From positions 1-64,000 of the forward strand of contig JAHLEH010000001.1 of the NCBI GenBank assembly GCA_018883545.1: DNA of 64,000 nt. The letters are read 5' to 3'. The notes under the pieces were generated by a model that searched no databases, was not told the origin of the DNA, and saw only the letters and a list, made by a program, of their open reading frames with translations. The position numbers and the translations under genes were made by a program. How positions within the stretch are numbered: the stretch's first letter is position 1; each line of letters opens with the position of its first letter. The DNA comes from Marixanthotalea marina. Lineage in GTDB: Bacteria; Bacteroidota; Bacteroidia; Flavobacteriales; Flavobacteriaceae. Of this stretch, positions 26,258-37,205 are shown piece by piece.

Positions 26258-26331
26258 ACCCCCTAAAAAAAAGGGGGGTTAACTAATTACTTTTATCAAT
26301 ATCAAAATTTTTACCCTATTTTTTTAGGGGT
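26258..26331. promoter_or_regulatory. Paired C-run inverted repeats between porin and gltB
   Basis: Two inverted repeats stand 34 bp apart. The first is ACCCCC (26258-26263) with GGGGGT (26274-26279). The second is CCCTA (26314-26318) with TAGGG (26325-26329). Both have A/T-only spacers of 6-10 bp. They lie 96-169 bp upstream of the porin-like gene and over 300 bp upstream of gltB. The pattern recurs upstream of glnK. Confidence 0.5.
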
Positions 26332-26575
26332 CTTTATAAAAATATTGTTTTTTATGTTTTTTTGATAAATGAAAGATTTGAATTATTGTCAGCATTTTAC
26401 TCTATCTAATTGCATTATTTCTTATTAAAGCACCTATTTGTTGATATTAATTCATAAATCCTCAAATTAAGGTGTGCAGAAAGTGTTGAATATTTATTAA
26501 AATATTTTATATTAATTGATATAATAGTATTTTTATATTGGCTTAGCTTCTAAAATCGAAATAATGGATTAGGCA

Positions 26576-26608
26576 TTGTTATTATTTAAATTCTAGTGCA
26601 TATCTTCG
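26576..26608 (+). promoter_or_regulatory. Predicted gltB promoter
   Basis: A -7 element TATCTTCG (26601-26608) and a -33 TTG (26576-26578) are 22 bp apart. The start would be near 26614, about 34 nt before the gltB ATG. The rest of the 485-bp gap between the porin-like gene and gltB (26163-26647) is AT-rich and holds no gene I can support. Confidence 0.45.
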
Positions 26609-26647
26609 CTGACTAAGTCAAGTTTTAAATCAAACATTTAATTGATT

Positions 26648-29600
26648 ATGTTGAAAAAACAAGGAATGTATTTACCTGAGTTTGAACACGAAAATTGTGG
26701 CGCAGGTTTTATTTGTAATCTCAAGGGAGAAAAAACAAATCAAATCATACATGATGCATTAGAAATTCTGGTAAAGTTGGAACACCGTGGTGGTGTTAGT
26801 GCCGATGGAAAAACAGGTGATGGAGCCGGCTTATTGATAGACATCCCTCACGATTACTTTAAACGCGTATGCAACTTCAGCATCCCTGAAGCTAGAGAAT
26901 ATGCCGTTGGAATGGTATTCTTGCCAAAAAACAAGAACCAATATAAATTTTGCAAAAATACATTTGAAACAGAAATTAAAGCACAAGGGTTATCTGTACT
27001 TGGATGGCGCGAAGTTCCAGTAGATTCGTCACAGTTAGGCGAAATCGCTTTGGCTTCAGAGCCTAACATAGAGCAAATTTTTATTGGCAAAACAGAAGAA
27101 ATATCAGAGAAAATATTCAAAGCCAAGCTTTATGCGGCAAGAAAAATCACAGAACACACCATAAGAAATTCTAAAATTTCAGAAAATGGTTATTTTTATG
27201 TGCCTAGCTTGTCTAACACAACCCTGATATATAAAGGTATAATTATGCCTGAAGATATTGGGCCTTACTATACCGATTTACAACAAATAGATTTGGTAAC
27301 TAGATTGGCCTTGGTACACCAACGCTTTTCTACCAATACCATGCCTACTTGGGAATTGGCACAACCTTTCCGTTTTATGTGCCAAAATGGTGAGATTAAC
27401 ACGTTACGCGGTAACGTAAGTAGAATGCGTGTTCGTGAGGAAATTATGAAAAGTGAGGTTTTTGGACCTCAAATAGATAAATTGTTCCCAATCATCTTAC
27501 CTGGAAAATCAGATTCTGCTTCTATGGATATGGTTGTGGAATTATTAACACATACAGATAGGTCTTTACCAGAAATCATGATGATGATGATTCCTGAAGC
27601 TTGGGAAAGACACCAAACCATGTCTGAGGACAAAAAAGCGTTTTATGAGTACAACGCCTGTATTATGGAGCCTTGGGACGGACCGGCATCGGTACCATTT
27701 ACAGATGGCGATTATATAGGGGCTTTATTAGACAGAAATGGGTTAAGACCTTCACGTTACACCGTAACAAAGAGTGGTAAACTAATCATGTCTTCTGAAG
27801 TTGGTGTTGTAGACATTGCTCCTGAAGATATTAAGGAACATGGCCGATTGGAACCAGGAAAAATGTTCTTGGTAGATATGAACGAAGGCCGGATTGTTAG
27901 TGATGAGGAAATAAAAACTAAAATAGTTAACGAAAGGCCTTATAAAGAATGGTTGGACAAAACAAGGTTACACCTAAAAACGGTGCCTTACACTAATGAA
28001 ACCTGTCCTATTGAAACCATAGATATTAAAACCAGACAGCGTTTATTCAATTACACCTTTGAAGACATCCAAGAGGTAATCACACCTATGGCAGTTGCTG
28101 GTAAAGAAGCGCTTGGTTCTATGGGAATTGATACGCCTTTGGCCGTTTTATCTGATAGACCTCAGCTTATATCCAATTACTTCAAACAATTATTTGCCCA
28201 GGTAACCAATCCACCTTTGGATGGTATTCGCGAAGAAATTGTAACCGATATTAGCTTAAATTTAGGTAAAGACCGAAACATATTCAGTATTACAGAAAGG
28301 CAATGTAGAAAATTAAGAATTCAAAACCCTGTAATCTCCAATGCCGATCTTGAAAAAATAAGAACCATTTCAATAGAAGGCTTTAAAGCAGAAACCATCC
28401 ACATGCTTTACCCTAAAGTACAGGGGCTTAACGGATTGGAAAATGCTTTGGAAGACATTATTGTTCAGGTAACTAAAGCACTTGAAAGAGGTGTTAATAT
28501 CATCATTTTATCCGATAGGGGCGTTAATAAAGATTTCGCACCAATTCCAGCTTTATTGGCATGTTCTTATGTGAACCATCAAATGAACCGTTTACGCAAA
28601 CGTTCTTACTTCGATATCATTATTGAATCTGCAGAACCTCGTGAACCACATCATTTTGCAACCTTGTTTGGTTACGGTGCCAGTGCCATAAATCCTTATA
28701 TGGTGAATGAAATCATCAGAATGCAAGTTAAGGAAGGCTTTATTGAAGGCATGGATGAGGAAAAAGCGGTAAACAACTTCAACAAAGCAATTGGTAAAGG
28801 CTTATTAAAAATAATGAACAAAATAGGAATTTCTACATTACACTCTTACAGAGGTTCCCAAATTTTTGAAATTGTTGGCTTTAATTCCTCTTTTGTTGAA
28901 AAATATTTCCCTTATACCGCTTCAAGAATTGAGGGTATTGGCCTTTATGAAATAGAAAAAGAAATTAACGAACGCTATAAACAAGCCTATCCAGATAATT
29001 TAATCGACAAAAAATTAGGTTTAAATATTGGAGGCGATTACCGTTGGAGACGTAATGGCGAAAGGCATATGTTTAATCCAACTACTGTGGCTAAACTACA
29101 GCAGGCAGTAAGGTTAAGCGACCAAAAAAGTTATGATGTTTACTCAAAAGCAATAAACGATCAAGCCGAAAACCTAATGACCATTCGTGGCCTATTTGAG
29201 TTTGACAACTTAGATCCTATTCCAATTGAAGAGGTAGAGCCATGGACAGAAATCGTGAAGCGTTTCAAAACCGGAGCTATGTCTTACGGATCTATATCCC
29301 GTGAAGCGCACGAGAATCTTGCTATTGCCATGAATCGTATTGGTGGTAAATCGAACTCTGGAGAAGGTGGCGAAGACAGAAAACGTTTTCACCCAGATAT
29401 AAATGGAGACAGCCGTAATTCGGCCATTAAACAAGTGGCTTCGGGTCGTTTTGGAGTTACTTCGCATTACTTAACCAATGCCAAGGAAATTCAAATAAAA
29501 ATGGCACAAGGCGCGAAGCCTGGTGAAGGCGGACAGTTGCCTGGTGAAAAAGTATTACCATGGATTGCTGCTGCCCGTAATTCAACGCCTTTTGTAGGAT

Positions 29601-31159
29601 TGATTTCGCCTCCACCGCATCACGATATCTATTCAATTGAAGATTTAGCGCAATTAATATTCGATTTAAAGAATGCCAATAGAGACGCTAGAGTTAATGT
29701 AAAACTTGTATCAGAAGTTGGTGTAGGAACGATTGCCGCTGGTGTAGCAAAAGCCAAAGCAGATGTTGTTTTAATCTCAGGTTACGATGGTGGTACTGGA
29801 GCTTCTCCTTTAACATCTCTAAAACATGCTGGACTTCCTTGGGAACTTGGATTGGCTGAAGCACAACAAACATTAGTATTAAACAACCTAAGAAGCCGTA
29901 TTGTGGTAGAATGTGATGGCCAGTTAAAAACAGGTCGCGACGTTGCTATTGCCGCTTTATTGGGTGCTGAAGAATTTGGGTTTGCAACCGCTCCATTGGT
30001 GGCCTCAGGATGTATAATGATGCGTAAGTGTCATTTAAATACTTGTCCGGTTGGTATTGCTACCCAAGATAAAGAATTACGTAAAAACTTTAAAGGCACG
30101 CCTGAACATGTAATTAACTTCTTCTATTATGTTGCAGAAGAATTGAGAGCTATTATGGCACAATTAGGCTTTAGAACGCTTGCCGAAATGGTTGGACAAA
30201 CCCATAAAATCAATGCTAATAAGGCAATTAAGCATTATAAAGCAAAAGGATTGGATTTATCTGCCATTTTACATAGACCTGAAGCATATCGCCATTTAAC
30301 TGTGAGAAATACGGAAAGTCAAGACCACAACCTAGAAGACGTTCTTGATTTCACTATATTGAAAGATTCTCACCGTGCGTTGTACCGTAAAGAAAAAATG
30401 GATTTGGCCTACCCAATACACAACACAGACCGTACAGTAGGTGCTATTGTGAGTAATGAGATTTCTAAAATTTACGGTCATTTAGGCCTTCCAGAAGACA
30501 CACTAAACATTAATTTTACTGGTTCTGCTGGACAAAGTTTTGGTGCGTTTGGTGCACATGGTCTAACGTTCACTTTAGAAGGAAACACAAACGATTACTT
30601 AGGGAAAGGATTATCTGGAGCCAAACTAATAGTTAAAAAACCCGCTAAAGCAGACTTTATTGCTGAAAACAACATAATAGTAGGAAATGTTTGTTTGTTT
30701 GGTGCTATACAAGGTGAAGCCTATATTAATGGTATCGCTGGCGAACGTTTTGCCGTTAGAAATTCCGGAGCAACAGCTGTAGTAGAAGGTGTAGGCGACC
30801 ACTGTTGCGAATATATGACTGGAGGAAAAATTGTTGTATTGGGCAAAACCGGAAGAAATTTTGCTGCCGGTATGAGTGGTGGTATAGCTTATGTGTACGA
30901 CCCTCAAAACAAATTCACTAATGGTTTGTGCAATACAGAAACCATCGAGTTTGAAACAATGTCTGATGACGACAAAACAGATTTAAAAGCATTAATAGAA
31001 AAGCATGTTCTATATACCAATAGTTCTCGTGGCAAAGCATTGTTGAAAGATTGGGAAAACAATTTGAAAAACTTTGTAAAAGTAATGCCTACGGAGTACA
31101 AGCTTGCTTTAAAACGCTTGGAAACAGAAGAACAAATGGTTGAAGAATTAACAGCATAA
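26648..31159 (+). CDS. gltB: Glutamate synthase, large subunit
   Basis: GltB makes two glutamates from glutamine and 2-oxoglutarate, completing ammonium assimilation. From the ATG at 26648 it has 1503 residues. A TTG at 26642 is a less likely start. The first 16 residues are a propeptide; cleavage exposes Cys17 (ENCGAGF), the amidotransferase nucleophile. The order is glutaminase domain (17-about 410), central domain, FMN/synthase domain with [12 protein letters not shown] and the 3Fe-4S motif [13 protein letters not shown], and the beta-helix GXGXG domain ending about 1490. gltD follows after 4 bp. Confidence 0.97.
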   Translation: MLKKQGMYLPEFEHENCGAGFICNLKGEKTNQIIHDALEILVKLEHRGGVSADGKTGDGAGLLIDIPHDYFKRVCNFSIPEAREYAVGMVFLPKNKNQYKFCKNTFETEIKAQGLSVLGWREVPVDSSQLGEIALASEPNIEQIFIGKTEEISEKIFKAKLYAARKITEHTIRNSKISENGYFYVPSLSNTTLIYKGIIMPEDIGPYYTDLQQIDLVTRLALVHQRFSTNTMPTWELAQPFRFMCQNGEINTLRGNVSRMRVREEIMKSEVFGPQIDKLFPIILPGKSDSASMDMVVELLTHTDRSLPEIMMMMIPEAWERHQTMSEDKKAFYEYNACIMEPWDGPASVPFTDGDYIGALLDRNGLRPSRYTVTKSGKLIMSSEVGVVDIAPEDIKEHGRLEPGKMFLVDMNEGRIVSDEEIKTKIVNERPYKEWLDKTRLHLKTVPYTNETCPIETIDIKTRQRLFNYTFEDIQEVITPMAVAGKEALGSMGIDTPLAVLSDRPQLISNYFKQLFAQVTNPPLDGIREEIVTDISLNLGKDRNIFSITERQCRKLRIQNPVISNADLEKIRTISIEGFKAETIHMLYPKVQGLNGLENALEDIIVQVTKALERGVNIIILSDRGVNKDFAPIPALLACSYVNHQMNRLRKRSYFDIIIESAEPREPHHFATLFGYGASAINPYMVNEIIRMQVKEGFIEGMDEEKAVNNFNKAIGKGLLKIMNKIGISTLHSYRGSQIFEIVGFNSSFVEKYFPYTASRIEGIGLYEIEKEINERYKQAYPDNLIDKKLGLNIGGDYRWRRNGERHMFNPTTVAKLQQAVRLSDQKSYDVYSKAINDQAENLMTIRGLFEFDNLDPIPIEEVEPWTEIVKRFKTGAMSYGSISREAHENLAIAMNRIGGKSNSGEGGEDRKRFHPDINGDSRNSAIKQVASGRFGVTSHYLTNAKEIQIKMAQGAKPGEGGQLPGEKVLPWIAAARNSTPFVGLISPPPHHDIYSIEDLAQLIFDLKNANRDARVNVKLVSEVGVGTIAAGVAKAKADVVLISGYDGGTGASPLTSLKHAGLPWELGLAEAQQTLVLNNLRSRIVVECDGQLKTGRDVAIAALLGAEEFGFATAPLVASGCIMMRKCHLNTCPVGIATQDKELRKNFKGTPEHVINFFYYVAEELRAIMAQLGFRTLAEMVGQTHKINANKAIKHYKAKGLDLSAILHRPEAYRHLTVRNTESQDHNLEDVLDFTILKDSHRALYRKEKMDLAYPIHNTDRTVGAIVSNEISKIYGHLGLPEDTLNINFTGSAGQSFGAFGAHGLTFTLEGNTNDYLGKGLSGAKLIVKKPAKADFIAENNIIVGNVCLFGAIQGEAYINGIAGERFAVRNSGATAVVEGVGDHCCEYMTGGKIVVLGKTGRNFAAGMSGGIAYVYDPQNKFTNGLCNTETIEFETMSDDDKTDLKALIEKHVLYTNSSRGKALLKDWENNLKNFVKVMPTEYKLALKRLETEEQMVEELTA

Positions 31160-31163
31160 TGTC

Positions 31164-32627
31164 ATGGGAAAAGTAACAGGATTTAAAGAATTTGAAAGAC
31201 AAGATGAATCAAACGCGCCCGTTAAGGATCGTGTAAAAAACTATAAAGAATTCACAATACCTTTAAGTGAAGCCGAAATAACCAAGCAAGGATCACGTTG
31301 TATGGACTGCGGTATTCCTTTTTGCCACAGTGGTTGCCCTCTAGGAAATTTAATTCCAGATTTTAACCATATGGTACACCAAGGAGAATGGCAAAAAGCG
31401 TCGTGGTTGCTACATTCTACCAATAATTTCCCAGAATTTACAGGTAGATTATGCCCTGCACCATGTGAAAAATCGTGTGTTTTAGGCATTATAGAACCAC
31501 CTGTATCCATAGAAAATATTGAAAAACAAATTGTAGAACGTGCTTTCCAAGAGGGATGGATAAAACCACACCCTCCTAAAACCCGAACAGGAAAAACCGT
31601 TGCTGTTGTAGGTTCTGGCCCTGCTGGTCTAGCAGCTGCACAGCAATTGAATAGAGCAGGACATACGGTTACCGTTTTTGAAAGAGATGATGAAGTTGGC
31701 GGATTGTTACGTTATGGTATTCCTAACTTTAAGTTAGAAAAACACATCATAGACCGTCGTATTGATATCCTAAAAGCTGAAGGTATTACCTTTAAGGTTA
31801 ATGTAAATGTAGGTATTAACTACAGCACGGAAGAACTTAAAAAGTTTGACGCCGTGGTACTTTGTGGTGGTGCAACCGAAAGAAGAAGTTTACCAACACC
31901 TGGCATTGATGCCGATGGCGTGGTACAGGCTATGGATTTCTTAACACAACAAACCAAAGTTCTGTATGGTAAGGAAGTAAAAGACCAAGTTCTAGCTACA
32001 GATAAACATGTTATTGTTATAGGTGGTGGTGATACTGGTTCGGACTGTATTGGAACATCCAACCGTCAAGGAGCTAAATCGGTAACAAACTTTGAAATTA
32101 TGCCGAAACCTCCTGGACATCGTTCGCCAACAACACCTTGGCCATTTTGGCCTTTACAACTAAAAACATCTTCATCTCACGAAGAAGGTGTTGAAAGAAA
32201 CTGGCTAATTAACACCAAAGAATTTGTAAAAGACGAAAACGGCAAATTAACTGCTTTAAAAACTGTAAACGTTGAATGGAAAATGGTACCTGGCCAACGC
32301 CCGCAATTGGTTGAAGTTGAAGGCACAGAAAAAACATGGCCATGCGATTTAGCGTTATTAGCTCTAGGATTTACTGGACCAGAAAGCACTATTGCCGATC
32401 AATTAGGCATTGTAAAAGATGAACGCTCTAATTATAAAGCAGAACATGGAAAGTTCCAAACTAATATCCCAAACATATTTACTGCGGGCGATATGCGCCG
32501 TGGGCAATCACTAATCGTTTGGGCCATTTCTGAAGGACGTGAAGCAGCCCGTCAAGTTGATATTTTCTTAATGGGTAAATCTGATTTACCTTCTAAAGAT
32601 ATTGCAGGCGATTTGGTTGCATTATAA
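31164..32627 (+). CDS. gltD: Glutamate synthase, small subunit
   Basis: GltD passes electrons from NADPH to GltB through FAD and Fe-S clusters. The cysteine-rich N-terminus has Cys46, 49, 54 and 58 (CMDCGIPFCHSGC) and Cys97, 101 and 105 (CPAPCEKSC). The FAD-binding motif GSGPAGL lies at 150-156 and the NADPH-binding VIGGGDTGSDC in the middle. A C-terminal FAD contact follows (TAGDMRRGQSLIVWAI). Length 487 is normal. It forms an operon with gltB and ends at a long terminator. Confidence 0.97.
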   Translation: MGKVTGFKEFERQDESNAPVKDRVKNYKEFTIPLSEAEITKQGSRCMDCGIPFCHSGCPLGNLIPDFNHMVHQGEWQKASWLLHSTNNFPEFTGRLCPAPCEKSCVLGIIEPPVSIENIEKQIVERAFQEGWIKPHPPKTRTGKTVAVVGSGPAGLAAAQQLNRAGHTVTVFERDDEVGGLLRYGIPNFKLEKHIIDRRIDILKAEGITFKVNVNVGINYSTEELKKFDAVVLCGGATERRSLPTPGIDADGVVQAMDFLTQQTKVLYGKEVKDQVLATDKHVIVIGGGDTGSDCIGTSNRQGAKSVTNFEIMPKPPGHRSPTTPWPFWPLQLKTSSSHEEGVERNWLINTKEFVKDENGKLTALKTVNVEWKMVPGQRPQLVEVEGTEKTWPCDLALLALGFTGPESTIADQLGIVKDERSNYKAEHGKFQTNIPNIFTAGDMRRGQSLIVWAISEGREAARQVDIFLMGKSDLPSKDIAGDLVAL

Positions 32628-32644
32628 AAAACAAAGAAGAACAA

Positions 32645-32686
32645 AAAGCAGAAAACCTTAGGGATTTCCCTAAGGTTTTCTGCTTT
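32645..32686 (+). terminator. gltBD terminator
   Basis: A 20-bp stem with arm AAAGCAGAAAACCTTAGGGA (32645-32664), a 2-nt loop and a complementary arm ending in TTT at 32686. Confidence 0.9.
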
Positions 32687-32757
32687 AAACCACTATTTTC
32701 ACCCGCTTATTTCAAATAAATTAAACAAAATTTAACAGTTTTTAAAGTGTTAAATTT

Positions 32758-32765
32758 TATATTTG
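32758..32765 (+). promoter_or_regulatory. -7 promoter element
   Basis: TATATTTG, an exact TAnnTTTG match, 21 bp before the ATG of the small secreted protein. It may be the promoter of the whole 32.8-36.1 kb cluster. Confidence 0.6.
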
Positions 32766-32786
32766 TTTACAACCGAAACTACTTAG

Positions 32787-33083
32787 ATGTATAAAAAGGC
32801 AGTAGCAACATTTTTTATGGTTATTTTTATGGGGCTTATCACAGCGCCATCGTTAATTATTGCTTTAGATAATTCTATTGATACATCTATGTTTTATTCT
32901 ATAGCCGAAGAAGAAGAAAATGGTAAATCCATAAGTGTTTTATCGCCTTTTTCTATTGTGAATAATGAATACCAAACCCCTTTTGATATAAAAGACTACC
33001 AGTTTTTTAGTTATCAGAACAAAAATTACCCGAAACCCCATCTCAATTTAATTTCCCCCCCTCCAGAGAGAAACATATTGTAA
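32787..33083 (+). CDS. Small secreted protein, unknown
   Basis: A 98-residue protein with a signal sequence or N-terminal anchor (about 5-26, ending near IIALDN). The mature part is short, polar and aromatic, with the end KPHLNLISPPPERNIL. No family is recognised. It is kept as real because it has an exact promoter match, a plausible signal peptide and sits 82 bp in front of the SulP transporter on the same strand. It could be an accessory of the bicarbonate module. Confidence 0.6.
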   Translation: MYKKAVATFFMVIFMGLITAPSLIIALDNSIDTSMFYSIAEEEENGKSISVLSPFSIVNNEYQTPFDIKDYQFFSYQNKNYPKPHLNLISPPPERNIL

Positions 33084-33165
33084 TATTTAAGACTTTCTAT
33101 TAAGTCTATCAATCAAGTTTAATCCCCTTTGTTTATTGAAAGCCTAGGGTTAAAATTATTATAAT

Positions 33166-34767
33166 ATGTTTAAAACGATTAAAAACGATTTACCCGCAAG
33201 TATCGTTGTCTTTTTTGTGGCATTGCCTTTATGTTTAGGTATTGCTTTAGCTAGTGGAGCCCCATTGTTTTCCGGTTTAATTGCCGGTATTGTTGGTGGT
33301 ATTGTTGTAGGAGGCTTAAGTGGCTCTAAAGTTGGTGTTAGTGGCCCTGCGGCTGGATTGGCAGCCATTGTACTAACGGCAATAGGCTCCTTAGGTGGAT
33401 ACCAAAATTTCCTTGTTGCCGTTGTTTTGGGAGGTGTCATCCAATTATTGTTTGGCGTGTTGAAAGCTGGTATTATTGGGTATTATTTCCCTTCTTCCGT
33501 AATTAAAGGCATGCTAACAGGTATTGGTATCATCATCATTCTAAAGCAAATTCCAAACTTTTTCGGATACGATGAAGAATCGGCTTGGGATTTAGAGTTT
33601 TTAGAGCTAGATGGTGGAAATACTTTTTCTGAATTAATTAATGTAATCGACAATTTACACCCTGGCGCAGCAATTATTGGAGTTATCAGTTTATTGATTT
33701 TAATATTTTGGGAAAGGGTACTAAGTAAAAAGCATAAAGTATTTCAGTTAGTACAAGGTCCTTTTGCTGTAGTTGTTTTAGGTATTTTATTTTTCGTATT
33801 GGTAAAAGATACTGGAGTATTGTCAATTGGGCCAAAGCATCTTGTCAGTGTTCCTATACCAGAAGATGCAACTTCATTTTTTAACCAATTCAGTTTCCCT
33901 AACTTTACTGTCATTACAAATCATGAAATTTGGATCACTGCCTTTACAATAGCATTGGTAGCGAGCTTAGAAACACTTTTGTGTGTGGAAGCAACAGATA
34001 AAATAGATCCCGATAAAAATGTAACACCAACCAATCGAGAACTGTTGGCTCAAGGTACTGGAAATATCATTTCTGGTTTAATTGGCGGATTACCTGTTAC
34101 TCAGGTTATTGTTAGAAGTTCTGCAAATATCCAATCTGGGGGTAAAAGTAAAATGTCTGCAATTATTCACGGTTTTTTCTTGTTAATATCAGTTATATTG
34201 ATCCCTCGTCTGCTTAATATGATTCCGCTTTCAGTTCTAGCAGCTGTTTTACTTATTGTCGGCTACAAACTGGCCAAACCTGCTTTATTTAAAAAAATGT
34301 ATCAATTAGGTTGGAAACAGTCAATCCCATTTTTTGTAACAGTTATTGGTATTGTTTTCACCGATTTATTGGTGGGAATTGGACTTGGTCTTTTAGTAGG
34401 TATTGTTGTAATTTTAATAAAAAGCTATCAAAACTCCCACTTTTTGCATAAAGAAGGTGAAGATGTAGATGACGGAAAAGTAAAAATGACATTGGCCGAA
34501 GAAGTAACTTTTATAAATAAAGGAGCTATTTTAAAAGAACTGGAAAAATTGCCTAACGATTCTTTCTTGGAACTTGACGTTAGAAAAACGAAATATCTAG
34601 ATTACGACATCATTGAAATATTAGATGATTTTGCATTTAAGGCCAAAGAAAGAAACATTAACGTTACGCTCGTTTCTGAACGAGGAACTATTGAAAACCC
34701 ACCAAGTTACATGGAGTTTTTTACAACCAAACCTAAACTAGAAGAATTAAAACATAAGTCAGCATAA
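33166..34767 (+). CDS. SulP-family anion transporter, probable bicarbonate uptake
   Basis: A SLC26/SulP transporter of 533 residues with about twelve hydrophobic segments, starting in the typical DLPASIVVFFVALPLCLGIALASGAPL. The cytoplasmic STAS domain lies at about 440-530 (FLELDVRKTKYLDYDIIEIL). SulP members carry sulfate, other anions or bicarbonate. A beta carbonic anhydrase follows after a single base (TAAAATG), a linkage that points to bicarbonate rather than sulfate. Substrate is therefore inferred from context. Confidence 0.88.
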   Translation: MFKTIKNDLPASIVVFFVALPLCLGIALASGAPLFSGLIAGIVGGIVVGGLSGSKVGVSGPAAGLAAIVLTAIGSLGGYQNFLVAVVLGGVIQLLFGVLKAGIIGYYFPSSVIKGMLTGIGIIIILKQIPNFFGYDEESAWDLEFLELDGGNTFSELINVIDNLHPGAAIIGVISLLILIFWERVLSKKHKVFQLVQGPFAVVVLGILFFVLVKDTGVLSIGPKHLVSVPIPEDATSFFNQFSFPNFTVITNHEIWITAFTIALVASLETLLCVEATDKIDPDKNVTPTNRELLAQGTGNIISGLIGGLPVTQVIVRSSANIQSGGKSKMSAIIHGFFLLISVILIPRLLNMIPLSVLAAVLLIVGYKLAKPALFKKMYQLGWKQSIPFFVTVIGIVFTDLLVGIGLGLLVGIVVILIKSYQNSHFLHKEGEDVDDGKVKMTLAEEVTFINKGAILKELEKLPNDSFLELDVRKTKYLDYDIIEILDDFAFKAKERNINVTLVSERGTIENPPSYMEFFTTKPKLEELKHKSA

Positions 34768-34768
34768 A

Positions 34769-35398
34769 ATGAAAGCACATACAAGAGAAACACAAGCTAC
34801 AATGACCCCTGAAAAATCATTGCAGTTTTTAAAAGAAGGAAATCAAAGGTTTCAAAGTAACTTAAAAGCAAACCGTAATTTACTCGAACAAGTAAATGAT
34901 ACCAGTGAAGGCCAGTTTCCCTTTGCTACTATTTTAAGCTGTATTGATTCTAGAGTATCGGCCGAATTGGTTTTCGACCAAGGTTTAGGAGATATTTTCA
35001 GTGTACGCATTGCTGGAAATTTCGTTAACGAAGATATTTTAGGCAGCATGGAGTTTGCCTGTAAATTAGCAGGAACTAAGTTAATCGTTGTGTTGGGACA
35101 CACCAGTTGTGGTGCTGTAAAAGGCGCTTGCGATGATGCCAAATTAGGCAACCTAACAACTATGCTTGGAAAAATAAAACCTGCTGTTGAGGCTGTTAAA
35201 GAACCAACTGATGCCAGTTTAAGAAACTCAAAAAACTTAGAGTTTGTAGACAATGTTTCGCATATGAACGTTAAATTAACCATTGATAGAATTCACGCCG
35301 AAAGTCCTGTGCTTTCAGAAATGGAAAAAAATGGTGAAATTAAAATTGTAGGTGCCATGTACGATATCAACACCGGAGGCGTAACATTTTTTGAATAA
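34769..35398 (+). CDS. Beta carbonic anhydrase
   Basis: A zinc enzyme interconverting CO2 and bicarbonate. The zinc and catalytic residues are all present: Cys58, Asp60 and Arg62 (CIDSR), His111 and Cys114 (GHTSCG). Length 209. It is translationally linked to SulP, so it probably converts imported bicarbonate. It is distinct from the second carbonic anhydrase at 62402, with different flanking sequence. Confidence 0.94.
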   Translation: MKAHTRETQATMTPEKSLQFLKEGNQRFQSNLKANRNLLEQVNDTSEGQFPFATILSCIDSRVSAELVFDQGLGDIFSVRIAGNFVNEDILGSMEFACKLAGTKLIVVLGHTSCGAVKGACDDAKLGNLTTMLGKIKPAVEAVKEPTDASLRNSKNLEFVDNVSHMNVKLTIDRIHAESPVLSEMEKNGEIKIVGAMYDINTGGVTFFE

Positions 35399-35422
35399 AA
35401 AGCATAAAGTTTTAAACATATA

Positions 35423-36076
35423 ATGAAAAAGAAAATAGGTATGGTAGCGTTAATGCTTTTGTTAACGCTACCTAACTTTTTAAGTGCCCAGGATAGTGAG
35501 TTTGGTAATTGGCTAATTTATATAGGCAATAAAAAAATCAACTCCAAATGGAACATCCATAACGAAGTACAATACCGTAATTACAACGCTATTGGCGATT
35601 TAGAGCAACTGCTTTTAAGAACCGGCCTCGGTTACACATTTAATGAAGGTAAAAGCAACATATTATTAGGATATGGCTATATTTTATCTGAAAATTATAT
35701 TAACACCGATGAAAAAGAAAGCGTAAACGAACACCGTATTTTTCAACAATTTATTTCCAATCAAACTATTGGTTCTGTAAAACTAAGTCACAGATACCGC
35801 TTTGAGCAGCGCTTTGTGGAAACCGATTTTAAAATGCGTTTTCGATACTTTTTGGGAATAAACATCCCTTTTAAAAGCTCCAGTCCTTTTTACCTTTCTG
35901 CGTACAATGAAATATTCTTAAACACCCAAAGCACTATTTTTGACAGAAATAGACTTTACGGTGGTATTGGCTATAAGCTAAATGAAAACATTCGCTTTGA
36001 AGCAGGGTACATGAACCAATTTTTTGAAACTTCCGGAAGGGACCAATTTAACATTATGGCCTTTGTAACTCTATAG
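35423..36076 (+). CDS. DUF2490 outer membrane beta-barrel protein
   Basis: DUF2490 proteins are secreted beta-barrels of unknown role. This one has 217 residues. It has a cleavable signal (LPNFLSAQ), then alternating strands such as NIHNEVQYRNYN, LLLRTGLGYTF and FRYFLGINIPF, and a C-terminal strand QFNIMAFVTL. It follows the carbonic anhydrase by 24 bp and is likely part of the same unit. A perfect inverted repeat lies in its first codons (35443-35472). Confidence 0.85.
   Translation: MKKKIGMVALMLLLTLPNFLSAQDSEFGNWLIYIGNKKINSKWNIHNEVQYRNYNAIGDLEQLLLRTGLGYTFNEGKSNILLGYGYILSENYINTDEKESVNEHRIFQQFISNQTIGSVKLSHRYRFEQRFVETDFKMRFRYFLGINIPFKSSSPFYLSAYNEIFLNTQSTIFDRNRLYGGIGYKLNENIRFEAGYMNQFFETSGRDQFNIMAFVTL
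35443..35472 (+). promoter_or_regulatory. Hairpin in the first codons of the DUF2490 gene
   Basis: GGTAGCGTTAA (35443-35453) and TTAACGCTACC (35462-35472) form a perfect 11-bp inverted repeat with an 8-nt loop, starting 20 bases after the A of the ATG. In mRNA this stem would stand in the signal-peptide codons. It may lower or gate translation, or slow RNA decay from the upstream SulP-CA part. Confidence 0.5.
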
Positions 36077-36077
36077 T

Positions 36078-37085
36078 TTATTCGACTTCTCTTATAAAAG
36101 CCTCACAGGTTTCAACCATATTTTTGCTACCGCAAATAAATGGCACCCGTTGGTGTAGCTCGGTTGGTTGAATGTCTAATATTCTCCTGTACCCGTCACT
36201 AGCCTTACCATTGGCCTGTTCAGCCAAAAAAGCCATCGGGTTACATTCATACAACAAACGTAACTTCCCTTCTTCCAGCAAAGAACTTTTGGGGTATAGA
36301 TAAATACCTCCTTTTATCATATTTCTATGGAAATCGGATACCAATGAGCCAATGTATCTAAAAGTATAAGGCCTATCGTCTTCCTCTTTTTGACAGTATT
36401 TAATATAATTCTTTACCCCTTGCGGAAAATGGGTGTAGTTACCTTCATTTACAGAACATATTTTACCATCTTCCGGAAATTTCATATTGGGGTGTGACAA
36501 GTAAAATGACCCTAATGCAGGGTTTAATGTAAACCCATTAACACCATCGCCCGTGGTATAGACAAGCATCGTGGAAGTACCATAAATAATATAGCCTGCC
36601 GCTACTTGTTGACTTCCTTTTTGTAAAAAATCGTCCAAAGTTACTGGTTGCCCAACAGGCGTTTTACGTCTGTAAATTGAGAAAATGGTGCCTACCGAAA
36701 CATTTACGTCAATATTAGAGGAACCATCCAAAGGGTCTATAAGAACAATGTATTTATTTTGGTGGTTTTCATCCCGACTGTTTACCGAAATAAAATCGTC
36801 TTCTTCTTCACTGGCAATGCCACACACAATATTTCTATTGGTTAATGTTTGAATGAACTTATTATTGGCGTAAACATCCAATTTTTGTTGATCTTCACCT
36901 TGAATATTCACATCGCCAACAGAGCCCACAATATCAACCAATCCCGCTTTATTTACTTCGTGGTTTACAATTTTAGCCGCCAACCTAATGGAATTAAGTA
37001 AGCTTGAAAGCTCCCCCGATGAATATTTGAAGGATGTTTGGTTTTCAATTATAAATTCTCCTAAAGTTTGTTTTTTATGCGCCAT
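36078..37085 (-). CDS. fbp: Fructose-1,6-bisphosphatase, class I
   Basis: Fbp hydrolyses fructose 1,6-bisphosphate in gluconeogenesis. The metal-binding EEE (93-95) and the signature [10 protein letters not shown] (117-126) are present, as is the YVGSLVSD-like RYIGSLVSD region. Length 335 matches class I enzymes. It converges with the DUF2490 gene, leaving 1 bp between the two stop codons. It is monocistronic on the minus strand. Confidence 0.96.
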   Translation of the reverse strand: MAHKKQTLGEFIIENQTSFKYSSGELSSLLNSIRLAAKIVNHEVNKAGLVDIVGSVGDVNIQGEDQQKLDVYANNKFIQTLTNRNIVCGIASEEEDDFISVNSRDENHQNKYIVLIDPLDGSSNIDVNVSVGTIFSIYRRKTPVGQPVTLDDFLQKGSQQVAAGYIIYGTSTMLVYTTGDGVNGFTLNPALGSFYLSHPNMKFPEDGKICSVNEGNYTHFPQGVKNYIKYCQKEEDDRPYTFRYIGSLVSDFHRNMIKGGIYLYPKSSLLEEGKLRLLYECNPMAFLAEQANGKASDGYRRILDIQPTELHQRVPFICGSKNMVETCEAFIREVE

Positions 37086-37205
37086 AATAAAGTTACTTAT
37101 ATCTACAAATATCCAATATTTTTAAGGAACTACAACGTTTTCGCCATAGATAAATGGCTTTAAATATTCAACTTTAAACTATCTTTGAAATAATTAATAA
37201 ATATT

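Noticed and set aside
27000-32400. Several open frames antisense to gltB and gltD
   Set aside because: They are shadows of long, GC-biased coding genes and lack starts with promoter support or domains.
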